From positions 27,889,463 to 27,953,462 of the forward strand of contig NC_088715.1 in assembly GCF_963576615.1 (NCBI RefSeq): a stretch of DNA of 64,000 bases. The letters run 5' to 3'. Source of the stretch: Watersipora subatra. Its lineage: Eukaryota; Bryozoa; Gymnolaemata; Cheilostomatida; Watersiporidae. Shown here piece after piece: positions 61,114-64,000 of this stretch. The position numbers and the translations under genes were made by a program. Every line of letters begins with the position of its first letter. The stretch's first letter is position 1. The notes below the pieces were generated by a model. That model was not told the DNA's origin, ran no database searches, and saw nothing but the letters and a program-made list of their open reading frames with translations.

Positions 61114-61848
61114 CCCTTTCACTGGCGTCCATGTACAAATTTAGGTATCGGCCTACAGCCAGCCATTTTACCGAAAATTGCTGATATTGCGTAATGATAT
61201 GTAGACACTATTTGGTCAATTTAAAACTTTATCTAAAACCTAATTGTTATATATTTCATTTTTCCAACATGTTAACAAACACTGCTAGGCAACAGATTCA
61301 ATGTTTCTATACTTTGTGCATTGCTAAGGCTAGGTGATTATACAATTGCTACGAAGCTAAAACGATGCTCTACAATGTTCCTTACTCTTACAAAGCTATT
61401 ATTTTCACCACCTTCAGAGTCAATGCTGCTACTTTAAATATCTGTGTAATCACTAAAATCTGAATCTGAATTGTCTATAATGTCATCAACATAAGTAATT
61501 ATCTTTTTCCCAACTCGGGAGGTACTTACAAAACTTACGAAAAAAATGGTCGCTTTCAAGTTGGCAATTCCGGAACCAAAATCTGAAATTGCTTCGTAAT
61601 TTTATAGAGAAATCTTCGGCCAACACTGCCAATACCGTGACAGACCTAATTATTGTTGGTTATGTTGTGAACAAATAATAAAATTAAGCTACCGCGCAAT
61701 TGCTGAGAAATTCGCATAAATACGCATACGGCAGTCATCCATAGATTTCGCATAAATACGCATACGGCAGTCATCCATAGATTTCGCATAAGTGTATACG
61801 ACAGTCATCCATAGATTTCGCATAAATACGCATACGGCAGTGAAAGAG
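61114..61848. mobile_element. piggyBac-like MITE flanked by TTAA
   Basis: Its ends are CCCTTTCACTGGCG and, inverted, CTCTTTCACTGCCG, with TTAA immediately outside each (61110-61113 and 61849-61852). It is 735 bp with no transposase. The right part is filled by a 36-bp tandem array that runs to the terminus. Confidence 0.75.
61711..61840. repeat. Tandem array, 36-bp unit, about 3.6 copies
   Basis: Starts at 61711, 61747, 61783 and 61817 share TTCGCATAAATACGCATACG and GGCAGTCATCCATAGA. The third unit is shortened. The last unit merges into the TIR of the piggyBac-like MITE. Confidence 0.85.
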
Positions 61849-61852
61849 TTAA

Positions 61853-61925
61853 CAGGATCTGAACTCTCAACTATCTGCTCGGTAAGCTGACACTATACTA
61901 ACAACGCTAACCAACCCCCTTGCAA
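61853..61925 (-). mobile_element. tRNA-derived SINE head
   Basis: The minus strand reads GGTTGGTTAGCGTTGTTAGT, then CAGATAGTTGAGAGTTCAGA. It is closely related to the head of the SINE at 32865. It abuts the TTAA of the piggyBac-like MITE. Confidence 0.55.
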
Positions 61926-64000
61926 CCTTTTAGAATATTTGTACATATAGCTATTACACATGACTGTCATGGTACTAGTATACATGTATATCTATATTTA
62001 GTCTAACAACAGTTTCTAAATACCATAGATTTTGAACTAATGAAAGTTATTGAAAAATTGAATGTTGAATTATGCCAAAATGCTTTAAAAGGTTGGTTTA
62101 TAATCTTGGAAAACTAATATAATTTACATAATTTTAATTCAGCACAGCACAGCCAAATTATTTTAAGCAAAAACAGAATAGATCACTATCGGTGATGAGA
62201 TACCCAGATTTCATCAGAAGAATTTAGTAAATGGACTACTATTTAGCAATAACCATCGGGTTTCAAGAAGAAACCAAAATGATTTAAAATAATGGACACT
62301 AACAAATTACAAAGTTATTCCATGAACAGACAACTCCAAATGGAAATGATGTCAGCCCTCAAGAATTTCTGATAAAGCTGCCATAGAGGAAGGATAGAGG
62401 CCATGCAAACTACGGTGTATACTTGAGCTTCTATATGACAATGCTTTATCATTAGCTTCTGCAGTCTCATACTATATATCCCATACCGATAAAACATGGC
62501 CGTGTGAGGATTCGAACCTAAAACCTTATGCACGGTGTATGGGATGAGAAATTTTTCAACTTTACGCTGTGATAACTTTTTATTATTTTGGTTTGTGTTA
62601 AAACTAAAGTTAGAATGGGTTCCCTAGTTATGGTATGTTTAGATGATACCTACTACATAGCCTATTGTTCCTGCGCTGAAGCAGAGTTATCCACTCCCAG
62701 CAAATATAATAGTGTACAATAAGTCTTCGGCATACGACCGCGTTTGGTTCTGGCTGGCCGTAAGCCAATGCGGACGTAATTCGATTCTGTATATTCTGTC
62801 GATTCCGATTTGATGAGTTTAGTTTACTAAACACATACATTACTTGAAGGAAGTTTTAGTACTTATTTTAGTAAACTTCAAACTAAGATTTTATCATTTA
62901 TCCGTTTGCGAATCCATTTTTGCCATAACGGATAACGCTGAACTGGCCATGGCGAGCAATGTATTCCTCTTAATAAAATATATAAACAATACACAAATAG
63001 CCAAATTTTACTTTTGAGAGAAATTATTGCTGATAGTGCAGCAGAAAATAACTTTGCCCGAAGGAAAAAATAACGGAAAAGCTTAACAAAATAACGAAGA
63101 ACGGCTTTTGGCGGCCCCTCGCACTGAGTTGCTTGACTTTCCCATGGACGTGGTCGTAAAGTCAGGTGGACGTATGTCGAATAGGACGTAAGTTGCCGAC
63201 TTACTGTATATTTTAAGATTCAGGAGATTATGGAAAATTAGAACCAAATGCCATCTTTTAGCTACTCTGGAAATGTAATGTCTGCGATTTTAAATTTCAT
63301 CGCAACTTATAAAAATTCCAAAACTGGCTTAATTTAATTACATCAGTTTTACTGAGCACGATTGGAAAACTCCTTTTGCGGAACAATCCACTTTTTATTG
63401 TAGATTTTAGAAAATCATTAGTATTTTATTGACCATCTTTTATTATAAATGAAAATCTGGCAGCGTTTAGATACACTGTTTATAGGAGACCAATCACAAC
63501 CTTGGTCATGACAAAATTTGAAAGCCTGTGATCCAATCCTTGCAGCTTGATGTGGTCCAAACTCTCAGTTTCGCTCAACAAATACAAATTTAAACCATAA
63601 CTGTCACGAACAACTTTTATCGTATTTTCTAGGTAAATCAGCCACGCTGATTCAGATGTTGTACTCAAAATAAAGATTAGTACACTAACGTTCAAAGTCA
63701 TTTAGGCTTTTTTAAAGCGTTTCACTATCCGTTTCGAAAACAACACAATCAGCATTATAAGCTCCGTCCATAAATACGTGACGTAACCTAGCTTTTTAGG
63801 AACAGAAGTTACGTAGGGATGTTTAGACCGATTTAGAATAATAGAGATGGGTGCCTTAAAATTCATTATTATCTAAATCCAGCCTGTAAAATAGTCTCAG
63901 TCTTTTATGAAAGGTATATAAACTATGTAAAATTGCTCGTATCTTGTTACATAATGTTTAAATGGGCTGAACGCCGAGAAAAATGAGCTCAAAAAGCCCG
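61926..64000. other. Gene-free end of the window
   Basis: A tRNA-like minus-strand word (TTAGGTTCGAATCCTCACAC, about 62500-62520) marks another SINE relic. A 73-codon minus-strand frame at 63480-63701 is open but not recognised. No further TUBGCP3 exon was found by eye. Confidence 0.35.

Noticed and set aside
63480-63701. 73-codon minus-strand frame with SLDHIKLQGLDH, considered as an upstream TUBGCP3 exon
   Set aside because: The GCP3 segment DLDHIIAAHEVFL does not align beyond three residues, and no acceptor/donor pair in the right phase was seen.

Overview
This is animal nuclear DNA: A+T-rich, with spliced genes that have short phased exons and long introns, Pol III tRNA genes, tRNA-derived SINEs and many short cut-and-paste elements. 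The gene content fits an invertebrate, possibly a spiralian; the phylum cannot be fixed from sequence alone.

Layout. Positions 1-21,000 hold a segmental duplication. Each copy starts with a small decaying two-finger C2H2 zinc-finger exon (334-845 and 13378-13746) and ends with a cluster of near-identical short exons, three at 9538-10362 and two at 19119-19688. Later insertions separate the parts: a deleted P-superfamily transposon with terminal inverted repeats of about 0.5 kb (4271-7063), a Tigger/pogo derivative (17546-18392) and a minisatellite (12065-12620). The small exons are all in phase 0 and end in phase 1, so two in a row cannot be read in frame. They therefore look like mutually exclusive or alternative terminal exons.

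Positions 25295-45850 hold the clearest genes: two tandem minus-strand paralogs, reconstructed here exon by exon (22 exons, 1,444 residues; 23 exons, 1,452 residues). Each encodes a secreted protein with a signal peptide and three copies of an IgGFc-binding-protein N-terminal-like module. Acidic Asp-rich, MopE/thrombospondin-3-like putative metal-binding segments separate the copies. Exon lengths and phases are almost the same in both genes, apart from one extra intron in the distal copy and a shifted splice donor in the proximal copy. A relic exon of a third copy lies between them (34878-35046). A tRNA-Leu(CAG) gene, which may be the head of a SINE, lies in the same interval.

Positions 50300-60066 carry the last four coding exons of a minus-strand TUBGCP3 (gamma-tubulin complex component 3) gene; its 5' exons lie beyond the window or were not found. 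Its introns hold MITEs and a tRNA-Thr(AGT), identical to a second copy at 46683. The rest is non-coding and rich in MITEs (mariner/pogo TA type, hAT with an 8-bp target duplication, piggyBac-like with TTAA), SINEs and tandem repeats.
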